From Roseovarius halotolerans (GTDB taxonomy: Bacteria; Pseudomonadota; Alphaproteobacteria; Rhodobacterales; Rhodobacteraceae), in contig NZ_FWFU01000001.1 of the NCBI RefSeq assembly GCF_900172255.1, positions 1,178,001 through 1,242,000 of the forward strand: 64,000 nt of DNA, given 5' to 3'. Under the pieces are notes generated by a model, which saw only the letters and a list, made by a program, of their open reading frames with translations, did not search any database and was not told where the DNA came from. The translations under genes were made by a program, and so were the position numbers. Shown piece after piece: positions 17,014 through 27,750 of the stretch; positions within the stretch are counted from its first letter, which is position 1, and the number at the start of each line of letters is the position of its first letter.

Positions 17014-17739
17014 ATGGATTGGCAGGCGCACAGGCGCGATGCGCATGCCTTGGGCAGGACGCAGGAATTTCTGAAGCAGATCGTCTATGGCGGCAATGAC
17101 GGGATCGTCACCACCTTTGCCATCGTCGCCGGTTTCGCCGGGGCGGCCGCGGACGGGGTTGCGCAGATCGGCGGCATCGCGGTGCTGGTCTTCGGGCTCG
17201 CGAATCTCTTTGCCGATGCGGTCAGCATGGGCCTTGGCGAGTTCCTTTCGGCGCGTTCCCAGCACGATCTTTACCGCGCGCAGCGCAACAACGAACTGCG
17301 TGCCATCGCCGAGGACCCCGAACAGGAACGCATGGAACTGTTCGAGATCCTGCGCCAGCGCGGCCTGCCCGCAGGCGAGGCCGACACCACCACCGAAATC
17401 CTGTCGCGCCACCCGCAGCTCATGGCCGACCTCATGATGACCTATGAATTCGGCATGCAGGACCCCGACGAGGAAAGCCCTGCACTCAACGGGCTCTTCA
17501 CCTTCACGTCCTTCGTCGTGTTCGGCTCCGCGCCGCTCTTGCCCTATTTCCTGCTCGAACCGACTCAGAGCACCTTCTACATCTCGATCGGCACCACGCT
17601 GAGCGCACTTGTCGGGCTTGGCCTCTTGCGCTTCAGCGCGACGCGCGAGCGACTGAGCCGCTCGATCGGGGAAACGGTGATGGTCGGTTCGGTCTGTGCC
17701 ATCGTGGCCTATGTGGTGGGCGCCATCGTCGGCGGCTAG
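17014..17739 (+). CDS. VIT1/CCC1-family iron/manganese transporter
   Basis: A 241-residue membrane protein with five predicted helices. Helix 1 carries the family signature VYGGNDGIVTTFAIVAGFAGA (residues about 24-44), helix 2 follows as LVFGLANLFADAVSMGLGEFLS, and the hydrophilic middle (residues about 80-145) is the cytoplasmic metal-binding region rich in Glu/Asp. Relatives export or store Fe2+ or Mn2+. Unlike MbfA it has no ferritin-like domain. The start at 17014 is preceded by GAGGAG. Its end overlaps the stop of the convergent DUF6456 gene by four bases. Confidence 0.88.
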   Translation: MDWQAHRRDAHALGRTQEFLKQIVYGGNDGIVTTFAIVAGFAGAAADGVAQIGGIAVLVFGLANLFADAVSMGLGEFLSARSQHDLYRAQRNNELRAIAEDPEQERMELFEILRQRGLPAGEADTTTEILSRHPQLMADLMMTYEFGMQDPDEESPALNGLFTFTSFVVFGSAPLLPYFLLEPTQSTFYISIGTTLSALVGLGLLRFSATRERLSRSIGETVMVGSVCAIVAYVVGAIVGG

Positions 17740-18842
17740 CCGATCAGCCCGCCGCCATCGCCCAGGTCCTCGAAATGCCGGCGCAACCGTTGCAGTGCGA
17801 TCCGCAGCACGATCTTGCCCGAGCGTGCCGACCATCCCATGCGCCTTTCCGCTGTTTCCAGCCCTTCGAGATAACAACAGCAGCGCAGCGCCACATCGCC
17901 CAGCCCCGGCCCGAGGTCCCGCAGCGCCCCCAGCACCCGTGTCCGTGCCAGCGCCTGCGTGCGCGAGAGTTCGCCCTGTTGCGGCGCCGCCTCCGCAACG
18001 AAACGGTCCCAGGGCGTGCCGCGTCGGTCGCTCAGACCCGAGAGCTCGAAATCCTCGCGCAGACGTTCGCCCGCGCGCACAAGTTCCGGCGCAAGGAACG
18101 GTGCGCCATCGCGGTCGCGCCGCCGCGCCAGCGCCATCAGCGGGGTTTCGGCCGCGCCATAGCGGATGCGTTTCGATGTCGGTGCGCCGTCCATCCCGAC
18201 CGCGCGCACCGCCCCCAGAAACGCGCGCGGCGCTTCGGCGCAACCCGTGGGTCCGGCGGTATCCTCGGCCAGCATCCGCTGGATCTCGGCGCGCCCCGCC
18301 GCAGTGATCCGATAGCGTGACACCCGCCCCGGCGCATCGCAGGCGATCCATTGCTTCAACGCCATCGCCTCGGCCACGGCGCGGTCCACAACCGCCGCGC
18401 GGCTGGTCTCGCCATTGCCGAAATCGCGCAGCACAACCGCCTTTTCCATATCCGCCGCCACCGCCAGAACCGACCCGCCCTCGCACAGGCGGCGCAGAAT
18501 GCGGCCAGCCTCGCTGTTCAACCGATCCTCGCTTAGAAACGTGCCGTCCTTGTCCAGTCGTCCGTCCATGTCCCAGGTCTCCTTGATCAATCCGTGTCCG
18601 GTGCGATCGCGCGGCACCCGTCGGCCCAGGCGCCGAAGCGCGGAGTCGACCAGGATGTCGTCGCGCAGCGCCTCGCAGGCGCGGATCTGGCGCAGAACGG
18701 TCGAGGCATGGCAGCCCGCGCGCCGCGCCAGCGCCCGGATCGGGGTTCCGGCCTCGATATGGGCCAGGTAATGTCGCGCCGGCTGAGGCAGCCAGCCCGG
18801 CACACCGGCCAGCGTTTCGTCGCACCCGGAATTGCCCTTCAC
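17736..18842 (-). CDS. DUF6456 protein with N-terminal helix-turn-helix
   Basis: A 368-residue protein of unknown function found mainly in Rhodobacterales. Near the N-terminus, AGTPIRALARRAGCHASTVLRQIR is a recognisable helix-turn-helix, pointing to DNA binding. The C-terminal half is the DUF6456 domain, including ELVRAGERLREDFELSGL. I start it at the GTG of 18842, because GGAGGG lies five bases before it; a GTG at 18902 in the same frame has no ribosome site. Upstream are a perfect DnaA box and a CtrA-like box, so it may be controlled by the cell cycle. A small DUF6477 gene is divergent from it. Confidence 0.72.
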   Translation of the reverse strand: MKGNSGCDETLAGVPGWLPQPARHYLAHIEAGTPIRALARRAGCHASTVLRQIRACEALRDDILVDSALRRLGRRVPRDRTGHGLIKETWDMDGRLDKDGTFLSEDRLNSEAGRILRRLCEGGSVLAVAADMEKAVVLRDFGNGETSRAAVVDRAVAEAMALKQWIACDAPGRVSRYRITAAGRAEIQRMLAEDTAGPTGCAEAPRAFLGAVRAVGMDGAPTSKRIRYGAAETPLMALARRRDRDGAPFLAPELVRAGERLREDFELSGLSDRRGTPWDRFVAEAAPQQGELSRTQALARTRVLGALRDLGPGLGDVALRCCCYLEGLETAERRMGWSARSGKIVLRIALQRLRRHFEDLGDGGGLIG

Positions 18843-18882
18843 GAGATCCCTCCACCGTCGGGGCCGTTGCCAGTCCGGCCAG

Positions 18883-18891
18883 TTATCCACA
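18883..18891 (+). promoter_or_regulatory. Perfect DnaA box
   Basis: TTATCCACA, the high-affinity DnaA site, 41-49 bp before the DUF6456 start codon. No second copy is nearby, so this looks like a promoter site and not an origin. Confidence 0.5.
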
Positions 18892-18920
18892 GGTTTTCGC
18901 ACAACCTAAGCGGGTAAATG

Positions 18921-18935
18921 TTACCAGTTCGTTAA
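18921..18935 (-). promoter_or_regulatory. CtrA-like binding site
   Basis: On the minus strand TTAA-N7-GTAA (plus strand TTAC-CAGTTCG-TTAA), one base from the CtrA consensus TTAA-N7-TTAA. It lies 79-93 bp before the DUF6456 start and 30 bp from the DnaA box. A box with the same single deviation precedes ctrA. Confidence 0.4.
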
Positions 18936-19068
18936 TCGGCTAGGTTTCATCAACACTTGTTTCCAAAACATGAACAAATTCATAGCGCAGCGCACGCTCG
19001 ATCCGGCGAACGCGCAACACGCGTTAAGGTTGTGGCAAGGTATTCTCCCCTGACCAAGGAGATTATCG

Positions 19069-19380
19069 ATGAAAGACATCCTGTCGGCCCTGGACGATCT
19101 GCGCCGCCCCCGCCTGCTGATCAACGCCGCGCGTTTCGGCCTGCCCGAATACCGCCGCACAGCGCATCTGCCACGGCATCTGGGCTATGGCCCGCTGCCG
19201 CGCAGCGGCCCCGCGCTGGTCGAACTGATGCTGCTCGAGGCGGTGATCGAACGCGCGCGCAAGCAGGATGACGCGGGCTACCGCGTCATGCGCCATGTGG
19301 ATGTTCTGATCGCCATGATGGGCGAGGCGCGTCTTTTGCGCGCCTCGCAATCCGCCAACACGGCCGACACGCTCAGCTGA
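19069..19380 (+). CDS. DUF6477 family protein
   Basis: A 103-residue soluble protein. The pattern LDDLRRPRLLINAARFGLPEYRR at the N-terminus and DAGYRVMRHVDVLIAMMGEARLL near the end is typical of DUF6477, a small family I know only from Rhodobacterales. The function is unknown. AAGGAG stands eight bases before the ATG. It is divergent from the DUF6456 gene and shares its control region. Its last eight bases overlap the end of the convergent MttB-like gene. Confidence 0.75.
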   Translation: MKDILSALDDLRRPRLLINAARFGLPEYRRTAHLPRHLGYGPLPRSGPALVELMLLEAVIERARKQDDAGYRVMRHVDVLIAMMGEARLLRASQSANTADTLS

Positions 19381-20917
19381 AGGCGTCGGGCATCGAGGCC
19401 TTTTTCGCGGCGATATAGGTATCGAGCGCCTCGGCGATGCCCGGATCGAGGGCGGGCTGCTGATAATTCGCCAGCATCTGGTGCATCTTGGCATTGGCCA
19501 GCACCATCGTGTCGCGCTCGCCCTCTTCGTGCCAGGTCTCGAACGGCTTGTAGTCCAGAACGTCCGACCGCCAGAAGGCCTTCTTGAAATTGGCCTGCGT
19601 ATGGGCGCAGCCCAGGTAATGCCCGCCCGGTCCGACCTCGCGGATGGCATCCATCGCCTGGCCGTTCTCGTCGGTGGGAACGCCCTCGGCAAAGCGATGC
19701 AGCGCACCCAGCTGGTCCGCATCCATCACGAATTTCTCGAACCCGGCGACCAGCCCGCCTTCGAGCCAGCCGCAGCTGTGCAGCATGAAGTTCACGCCGC
19801 CCATCATCACCGCGTTGAAGGTGTTTGCGGTTTCATAAGCCGCCTGCGCATCCGGCAGCTTGGAGCCGCACAGGCTGCCGCCCGACCGGAACGGCAGGCC
19901 CATCCGGCGCGCCAATTGCCCGGCGCCATAGATGATCTGGCTGGCTTCGGGCGTGCCGAAGGTGGGCGCGCCGCTGTTCATGTCGATGGAACTGACGAAG
20001 GCGCCGAAGATCACCGGCGCGCCGGGGCGCACCAGCTGGCTGTAGGCGATACCGGCCAGCACCTCGGCCAGGACCTGGGTCAGCGTGCCCATGACCGAAA
20101 CCGGCGCCATCGCGCCGCCGACGATGAAGGGCGACACGATGCAGGCCTGATTGTTCTCGGCATAGATTTCCAGCGCCCCCATCATCACCTCGTCGAAGGT
20201 CAGGGGCGAGTTGATGTTGATGAGCGAGGTCATCACCGTGTTTTCCTGCACGAACTCCTTGCCGAACAGGATCTCGCACATCTCGACGCTGTCCTGGGCA
20301 CGGCTCGGATCGGTGACCGACCCCATGAAGGGCTTGTCGCTCAGGGTCATATGGGCGTGCAGCATGTCGAGGTGGCGCTTGTTCACGGGCACGTCGGTCG
20401 GCTCGCAGACCGTGCCGCCCGAATGGTGCAGCCATTTCGACATATAGCCCAGCTTCACGAAGCGACGGAAATCCTCGATCGTGGCATAGCGCCGCCCGCC
20501 TTCCATGTCGCGCACGAAGGGCGGCCCGTAGACCGGCGCACAGACCAGCGTGTTGCCGCCGATCTCGACATTGCGCGCGCTGTTGCGGGCGTGCTGGGTG
20601 AAACGCGACGGTGCGGTCGCGCAGAGCTTGCGCGCAAGCCCCCGCGGGATATGCACCCGCTCGCCCCGAACATCGGCGCCCGCCTCGCGCCAGCGTTCCA
20701 GCGCGCGGGGGTTCTCGACGAAATTCACCCCGACCTCTTCGAGGATGATCTCGGCATTGGCCTCGATGGTCTCCAGCGCGGCATCGTCGAGGATATCGTA
20801 AAGCGGGACGTTGCGCTCGATAAAGCGCGCGGTCTCGATGCTGACGGCAGTGCGCTCGGCGCGGCGCGCGGCACCTCCGCCCCCTCGTCCACGTTTGCGG
20901 GCTGTTGCTTCGACCAT
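19373..20917 (-). CDS. MttB-superfamily (trimethylamine methyltransferase-like) protein without pyrrolysine
   Basis: A 514-residue TIM-barrel methyltransferase-like protein. Recognisable blocks are LEEVGVNFVENPRALERW near the N-terminus, GGTVCEPTDVPVNKRHLDML, INSPLTFDEVMMGALEIYA, and MNSGAPTFGTPEASQIIYGAG. There is no in-frame TAG, so it belongs to the non-pyrrolysine branch, some members of which demethylate glycine betaine, carnitine or related quaternary amines onto a corrinoid protein. No corrinoid protein or methyltransferase partner is in the window, so the substrate is unknown. The start at 20917 gives a basic, glycine-rich leader (KRGRGGGGAARR). Many roseobacters carry several such genes. 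Confidence 0.85.
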   Translation of the reverse strand: MVEATARKRGRGGGGAARRAERTAVSIETARFIERNVPLYDILDDAALETIEANAEIILEEVGVNFVENPRALERWREAGADVRGERVHIPRGLARKLCATAPSRFTQHARNSARNVEIGGNTLVCAPVYGPPFVRDMEGGRRYATIEDFRRFVKLGYMSKWLHHSGGTVCEPTDVPVNKRHLDMLHAHMTLSDKPFMGSVTDPSRAQDSVEMCEILFGKEFVQENTVMTSLININSPLTFDEVMMGALEIYAENNQACIVSPFIVGGAMAPVSVMGTLTQVLAEVLAGIAYSQLVRPGAPVIFGAFVSSIDMNSGAPTFGTPEASQIIYGAGQLARRMGLPFRSGGSLCGSKLPDAQAAYETANTFNAVMMGGVNFMLHSCGWLEGGLVAGFEKFVMDADQLGALHRFAEGVPTDENGQAMDAIREVGPGGHYLGCAHTQANFKKAFWRSDVLDYKPFETWHEEGERDTMVLANAKMHQMLANYQQPALDPGIAEALDTYIAAKKASMPDAFS

Positions 20918-21121
20918 GATATGCGTTCCCCCCGAAAGGTCCTGAATCGCCCCTTTCCGCGGGGCCGCTGAGGGCATCCTTAGCGCAGCACACCCGCCCC
21001 TCATCAGAGATTTGCGCCGCATTGGGGGCTAAAGCGACATGTGACGCGACAGAACCGCCGAATTCGGCGGAATTCTCGCCGGGTCTTGCGCAAGTCGCGG
21101 CCGCGTCCTACTAGGCAATGC

Positions 21122-22680
<1,559 letters not shown>

Positions 22681-22684
<4 letters not shown>

Positions 22685-23601
22685 CCCCCAGCGTTCCCGA
22701 CCCGCTCAAGGCCGATACCGGCGACGTTCTGCGCGCCGCGCTCTGGATGATGGGCGCGGTCGTCTCGTTCTCGGCAATGGCGGTGGGCGGGCGCTCGGTC
22801 AGCTTCGAGCTCGATACCTTCGAAATCATGATGTATCGCAGCGTGATCGGGCTCTTGCTGGTGATGCTCGTGGCCTCTGCGACCGGAGCGTGGCGCCATA
22901 TCGACGCTCGTAACCCCGGCCTGCACCTGGTGCGCAACCTGTTTCACTTCACCGGCCAGAACCTCTGGTTCTACGCGATCACCGTGATCCCTCTGGCGCA
23001 GGTCTTCGCGCTGGAATTCACCTCGCCGCTCTGGGTGCTGATCCTCTCGCCACTGGTGCTCAACGAAAGACTGACGCGGGTGCGGGTGCTGGCGGCCTGC
23101 CTTGGCTTCATCGGCATCCTGATCGTCGCCCGGCCCAGCCCTGACACGCTCAATATCGGCACGCTCGCCGCGATGGGCGCCGCCATCGGCTTTGCCGGGT
23201 CGATCCTGACGACCAAGGTGCTGACGCGGGGCGCGACGCTCGCGTGCATCCTGTTCTGGATGACCCTCAGCCAAAGCCTGTTCGGCCTCATCTGCGCCGG
23301 GATCGACGGCGATATCGCCCTGCCCTCGGCCCTGTCGCTGCCCTGGCTCGTGGTCATCGCCAGCGGCGGGCTGATGGCGCATTTCTGCCTGACCACGGCC
23401 CTTTCCATCGCGCCTGCGACGCTGGTCAGCCCGGTCGATTTCGCCCGCCTGCCCCTGATCGCGGTGATCGGTCTGCTGTTTTACGACGAGCCGATCAACC
23501 TCTTCGTGATTCTGGGCGCCCTCATCATCTTTGGCGCGAACTATCTCAACCTCTGGTCCGAGACCCGCAAGGGCCGTCAGGGTGTGGCCAGAACCCGCTG
23601 A
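22681..23601 (+). CDS. EamA/DMT-family transporter
   Basis: A 306-residue membrane protein with about ten helices arranged as two EamA repeats, typical of drug/metabolite exporters. Signature parts are [21 protein letters not shown] in helix 1 and [27 protein letters not shown] in helices 3-4, with the second repeat ending [21 protein letters not shown]. Substrates in this family range over amino acids, purines and other metabolites and cannot be predicted. It is translationally coupled to guaA by ATGA overlap, which may only reflect compact packing. Confidence 0.88.
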
Positions 23602-23745
23602 TTCACCTCGTTTTGCGGCCCGAAACCCGCCTAACTGTTGCGCTCGCACCACCTTTTCGCGACGTGGCGTAACTGACGCCGCGTCAAAGATTGACCCATT
23701 CCCGCTTCCCGATAGCATGGCTGGAAATTCGGAGGAGCCACCAGA

Positions 23746-24831
23746 ATGACAAGAACCATACTGACCGCCGCAGCCCTTTGCGCCGCCACCGGCGCGGCAC
23801 ATGCTGGCGGCATCGACCGCTCGGGACAGTCGATCGCAGCCCTGTTCGAGCAGGGCAACTACGCAGAATTCAGCCTCGGCTCGGTCTCACCCTCGGTTTC
23901 GGGCAGCGTGCTGGGCGTCGGCTCGGGCAACATGGCCGACCCCTACTGGCAGGTGGGCGCGGCCTACAAGCAGCAGATCAACGACAACCTCAGCTACGCG
24001 GTCATCTTCGACCAGCCCTTCGGCGCCAATGTCCAGTACAGCGCCGGCGTGCCCTATCCGCTGGCCACCAGCAACGCCACGCTGGAAACCGCCGCACTGA
24101 CGGGTCTTCTGCGCTATCGCATGGATAACGGTTTCGGCATTCACGGCGGTCTGCGCCTGCAGCGCCTCGAGGCACGTGCGCGCTTCCCCATCGTCGCGGG
24201 CTACAACGCCACGGCAGATTCGGATTACGGCGTCGGCTACGTGGCCGGTGCATCCTATGAGCGCCCCGACATCGCCCTGCGCGTGGCCCTGACCTACAAC
24301 TCCAAGATCAAGACCTCGCATACCACGCTGGAAACCCTGACCGCGCCGGTCACCGCCCTGGTCACCAAGACCGAGGTCGAGACCCCGCAATCCGTCAACC
24401 TGGATTTCCAGACCGGCATCGCCAAGGACACCCTGATCTTCGGCGGCATCCGCTGGGTCAACTGGAGCGACTTCACCATCGACCCGCTGATCTATCGCGG
24501 TGCGACCGGCAACGCCTTCCTGTCCTATGCCGACGATACCTATACCTACACGATGGGTGTGGGGCGCCGGTTCACCGACACCTGGAGCGGCTCGGTCTCG
24601 CTGACCTATGAAGACGGCGACTCGGTCACCCCGGTCTCGAACCTCGGCCCGACCAGCGGCAAGTTCGGCGTCACCGTCGGCGCCCGCTACAAGAACGAGA
24701 ACTTCTCGGTCTCGACCGGCATCAACTATACCTGGATCGGCGATGCCACCACCGCCATCGGGCCGCTGCGTCCGAAATTCACCGACAACTCGGCCATCGG
24801 TGTCGGTGTCAAGGTCGGCTGGAACTACTGA
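23746..24831 (+). CDS. OmpP1/FadL-type outer-membrane channel
   Basis: A 361-residue outer-membrane beta barrel. Residues 1-20 are a signal peptide (LTAAALCAATGAAHAGG). The mature part begins with a small N-terminal plug and continues as alternating strands, ending in the aromatic terminus GVGVKVGWNY expected for insertion by the BAM complex. FadL relatives take up long-chain fatty acids and other hydrophobic compounds. It is shorter than E. coli FadL and I do not see a clear NPA motif in the plug, so the substrate is uncertain. GGAGGAG precedes the ATG, and a strong terminator follows. Confidence 0.87.
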   Translation: MTRTILTAAALCAATGAAHAGGIDRSGQSIAALFEQGNYAEFSLGSVSPSVSGSVLGVGSGNMADPYWQVGAAYKQQINDNLSYAVIFDQPFGANVQYSAGVPYPLATSNATLETAALTGLLRYRMDNGFGIHGGLRLQRLEARARFPIVAGYNATADSDYGVGYVAGASYERPDIALRVALTYNSKIKTSHTTLETLTAPVTALVTKTEVETPQSVNLDFQTGIAKDTLIFGGIRWVNWSDFTIDPLIYRGATGNAFLSYADDTYTYTMGVGRRFTDTWSGSVSLTYEDGDSVTPVSNLGPTSGKFGVTVGARYKNENFSVSTGINYTWIGDATTAIGPLRPKFTDNSAIGVGVKVGWNY

Positions 24832-24855
24832 TCCGCGCCATCACGGCAGATATCG

Positions 24856-24884
24856 CCCCGCCCGATCACTCGGGCGGGGTTTTT
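24856..24884 (+). terminator. Rho-independent terminator after the FadL-type gene
   Basis: Perfect 9-bp stem CCCCGCCCG/CGGGCGGGG, loop ATCACT, then TTTTT. Confidence 0.92.
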
Positions 24885-24955
24885 CGTTGTCCCCCGCTTG
24901 CCATTGACCTGCCCTGCGCCGCTGGCTACGACATCCCGGCAGAAAGGATCCGCCC

Positions 24956-25816
24956 ATGATCTATCCATCCGCCCAGGCCTGGCGCGACGCCACGCACAAG
25001 CGCGTCCTGTTTTTCGGGATGTCGGGGCTTGGCAAGACGCATCTGTCGAACATGCTGCGCGAGTCCGGCGACTGGTTCCACTACTCGATCGATTACCGCA
25101 TCGGCACCCGCTACATGGGCGAACTCATTGCCGACAACGCCAAGGCCCACGCCATGAAGGTCCCGTTCTTGCGCGACCTTCTCCTGACGGATTCGATCTA
25201 TATCGGCTCGAACATCACCTTCGACAATCTCGCGCCGGTCTCGACCTATCTCGGCAAGCCGGGCGATCCGGACAAGGGCGGCTTTCCCATCGACGAATAT
25301 CGCCGCCGGCAGGAACAGTTCCGCCATGCCGAGATCGCGGCGCTTCAGGATACCGCGCATTTCATCACCCGCGCAGGTCAGCTTTACGGCTATCCGCATT
25401 TTGTCTGCGATACCGGCGGGTCGATCTGCGAATGGGTCGATGGGAACGATCCCGACGATCCGCTGCTCAACGAGCTTTCGCGCCACTGCCTGCTGATCCA
25501 TATCGAAGGCTCCGAGGCGCATACGAAGGAACTCATTCGCCGCTTTGACCGCGCGCCCAAGCCGATGGCGTACCAGCCCGAGTTTCTCGATGCCGCCTGG
25601 GATGAATATCTGCGTGAAAACAACGTTCAAGCGGACGAAGTTGATCCGGATGCCTTCATCCGCTGGACCTATGCACGCGCGCTCGCCCATCGTCAGCCCC
25701 GCTACGAGGCGATGGCCCGCTGGGGTGTCACCATCACCGCCGACGAGGTCGCCGCCACCCTTGACACCGACGCCTTTGAAACCCTCATCGCCGCCGCTCT
25801 CGCGCGCCGCACCTGA
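24956..25816 (+). CDS. P-loop NTPase of unknown function
   Basis: A 286-residue soluble protein. A Walker A motif GMSGLGKT (residues 21-28) follows a short strand RVLFF, as in small-molecule kinases and shikimate-kinase-like folds. Further parts include a conserved-looking DYRIGTRYMGELIADNAK and FVCDTGGSICEWVD, which could be the Walker B/substrate lid. It matches what is usually annotated simply as ATPase in roseobacters. I cannot name a substrate. It begins after the FadL terminator and ends 25 bp before metA, so it probably heads the metA transcript. Confidence 0.7.
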   Translation: MIYPSAQAWRDATHKRVLFFGMSGLGKTHLSNMLRESGDWFHYSIDYRIGTRYMGELIADNAKAHAMKVPFLRDLLLTDSIYIGSNITFDNLAPVSTYLGKPGDPDKGGFPIDEYRRRQEQFRHAEIAALQDTAHFITRAGQLYGYPHFVCDTGGSICEWVDGNDPDDPLLNELSRHCLLIHIEGSEAHTKELIRRFDRAPKPMAYQPEFLDAAWDEYLRENNVQADEVDPDAFIRWTYARALAHRQPRYEAMARWGVTITADEVAATLDTDAFETLIAAALARRT

Positions 25817-25841
25817 CTGCCAAAGCAAGGACTGACCACAG

Positions 25842-26765
25842 ATGCCCATCAAGATCCCCGCCGACCTGCCCGCCTTCGACGTGCTGACGCGCGAAGGTGT
25901 CATGGTCATGACCGAGGATCAGGCCGACCGTCAGGATATCCGCCCGCTGCGCATCGGGCTGCTGAACCTGATGCCCAAGAAGATCCAGACCGAGAACCAG
26001 TTCGCCCGCCTGATCGGCGCGACGCCGCTTCAGATCGAACTCAGCCTCATTCGCATGAGCGAGCACCGCACCCGCAACACCGCCGCCGATCACATGCGCA
26101 GCTTTTACCGCCCGTTCTCGGATGTGCTGGCCAGCGGCGAGAAATTCGACGGTCTCATCATCACCGGCGCACCGATCGAGCACCTGCCCTTCAGCGAGGT
26201 CACCTATTGGTCCGAGCTTTGCCAGGTCTTTGACTGGACCCGGACCCATGTGCATTCCACCTTCGGGGTCTGCTGGGGCGGCATGGCGATGATGAACTAT
26301 CTTCACGGCGTGCCCAAACACCTGCTCGACGAAAAGGCCTTCGGCTGCTTCCGCCATCGCAACATGGCGCCGGCCTCGCCCTATCTGCGCGGGTTTTCCG
26401 ACGATTGCGTGATCCCCGTCAGCCGCTGGACGGAAATGCGCCGCGACGAGATCGAAGCGGTGCCCGATCTCGATATTCTTTTGCACAGTGACGAGGTCGG
26501 CCCCTGTCTGGTCGAGGATGCGGCGCATCGCGCGCTCTATATCTTCAACCATCTGGAATATGACAGCGACACCCTGAAGCAGGAATATGATCGCGACGTG
26601 GCCAATGGCACGCCCGTCACCCTGCCCTGCAACTACTATCCCGGCGACGATCCCCAGCGCCCGCCGCAGAACCGCTGGCGCAGCCATGCGCATCTGCTCT
26701 ACGGCAACTGGATCAACCAGATCTACCAGACAACGCCCTTCGATCTTCATGCCGTTGGCCGTTAG
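25842..26765 (+). CDS. metA: Homoserine O-acyltransferase MetA (residue pattern predicts acetyl-CoA use)
   Basis: First committed step of methionine synthesis: acylates homoserine. 307 residues and colinear with E. coli MetA over the N-terminal part. The catalytic cysteine is C144 in [10 protein letters not shown], with the later His/Glu in FNHLEYD. In E. coli the residue after GAPL is Gly111, which allows succinyl-CoA; here the aligned position is E113 (GAPIE), the residue that gives acetyl-CoA specificity in Bacillus cereus MetA. The reaction is therefore predicted to make O-acetylhomoserine. Only 25 bp separate it from the gene upstream, so there is no room for a SAM-II riboswitch. The last 17 bases overlap the hydrolase gene. 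Confidence 0.93.
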   Translation: MPIKIPADLPAFDVLTREGVMVMTEDQADRQDIRPLRIGLLNLMPKKIQTENQFARLIGATPLQIELSLIRMSEHRTRNTAADHMRSFYRPFSDVLASGEKFDGLIITGAPIEHLPFSEVTYWSELCQVFDWTRTHVHSTFGVCWGGMAMMNYLHGVPKHLLDEKAFGCFRHRNMAPASPYLRGFSDDCVIPVSRWTEMRRDEIEAVPDLDILLHSDEVGPCLVEDAAHRALYIFNHLEYDSDTLKQEYDRDVANGTPVTLPCNYYPGDDPQRPPQNRWRSHAHLLYGNWINQIYQTTPFDLHAVGR

Positions 26766-27717
26766 GATCGCCCTTGCGCTCCTGCTGGCGCTGGCGCTGC
26801 TCTGGGTCGTGGTGCAATCGCGCGCCCGCACCCAGGAGGCCCGCGCCGAAGCCGCCTTTCCCCCCGAGGGCCGCATTCTCGAGGTGAACGGCCACCGCGT
26901 CCATGCGCTCAGCATGGGCAGCGGACCGGATATCGTGCTGATCCACGGCGCCAGCGGCAACCTGCGCGACATGACGCTGAGTCTCGCGCCACGCCTTGCC
27001 AAACGCTACCGCGTGACTCTCCTTGACCGCCCCGGTCTCGGCTACACGGATCGGATCAACCGGTCCGGCGCGACCATCCGCCAGCAGGCCGAGCTTCTCT
27101 CGGACGCCGCGCGCCAGATAGGCGTCGAGAACCCGATCGTGCTTGGCCATTCCTATGGCGGCGCCGTCGCGCTGGCATGGGCGGTGCATCGCCCCGATCA
27201 CATCGCGGCGCTGGTGCCGCTGTCCTCTCCGGCCAAACCCTGGGACAGCGACCTCTCGGCCTATTACAAGCTGCTTTCACACCCGGTGCTGGGGCCGCTG
27301 GTGATCCCTTTCCTCACCGCCTTCGTGCAGGACGAACGGGTCGAACGCGCCGTCGAGTCGATTTTCGAGCCCGACCCGGTGCCGCCCGGCTATATCGCCC
27401 ATATAGGCGCGCCGCTCACCCTGCGCCGGAACAGCCTGCGCGCCAACGCCCTGCAACGCGCACAGCTGCTTGACCAGATCACCGCGCTGCAACCTGCGCT
27501 CGATGCGCTGGACCTGCCGATCGAGCTTGTCCACGGCACCGCCGACACCACTGTCGGGCTGCACATCCATGCCGAACCCCTGGCGCGCCAGCTGGACAGC
27601 GCCAGCCTCACGCGCCTGCCCGGCACCGGCCACATGCCCCAGCACGCCGACGAGGACGCCGTGGTCGCCGCCATCGATCGCGCCGCGGGGCGCGCCGGAT
27701 TGCACCCCGCCGACTGA
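26749..27717 (+). CDS. Alpha/beta hydrolase, membrane-anchored
   Basis: A 322-residue protein with one N-terminal hydrophobic helix ([18 protein letters not shown], residues 4-21) and then an alpha/beta-hydrolase domain. The oxyanion region is LIHGASGN, the nucleophile elbow [12 protein letters not shown] holds the catalytic serine, and the histidine is in [12 protein letters not shown] near the C-terminus. The domain should lie in the periplasm. The substrate is unknown. It overlaps the end of metA by 17 bases in another frame; upstream in-frame residues are the shadow of metA and are not part of the protein. Confidence 0.82.
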   Translation: MPLAVRIALALLLALALLWVVVQSRARTQEARAEAAFPPEGRILEVNGHRVHALSMGSGPDIVLIHGASGNLRDMTLSLAPRLAKRYRVTLLDRPGLGYTDRINRSGATIRQQAELLSDAARQIGVENPIVLGHSYGGAVALAWAVHRPDHIAALVPLSSPAKPWDSDLSAYYKLLSHPVLGPLVIPFLTAFVQDERVERAVESIFEPDPVPPGYIAHIGAPLTLRRNSLRANALQRAQLLDQITALQPALDALDLPIELVHGTADTTVGLHIHAEPLARQLDSASLTRLPGTGHMPQHADEDAVVAAIDRAAGRAGLHPAD

Positions 27718-27750
27718 CCCGTCATAGTATCCCCAAAAAAGGAGAGGCTC

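Noticed and set aside
25817..25841. Search for a SAM-II riboswitch before metA
   Set aside because: Only 25 bp separate metA from the preceding gene and no pseudoknot sequence is there.
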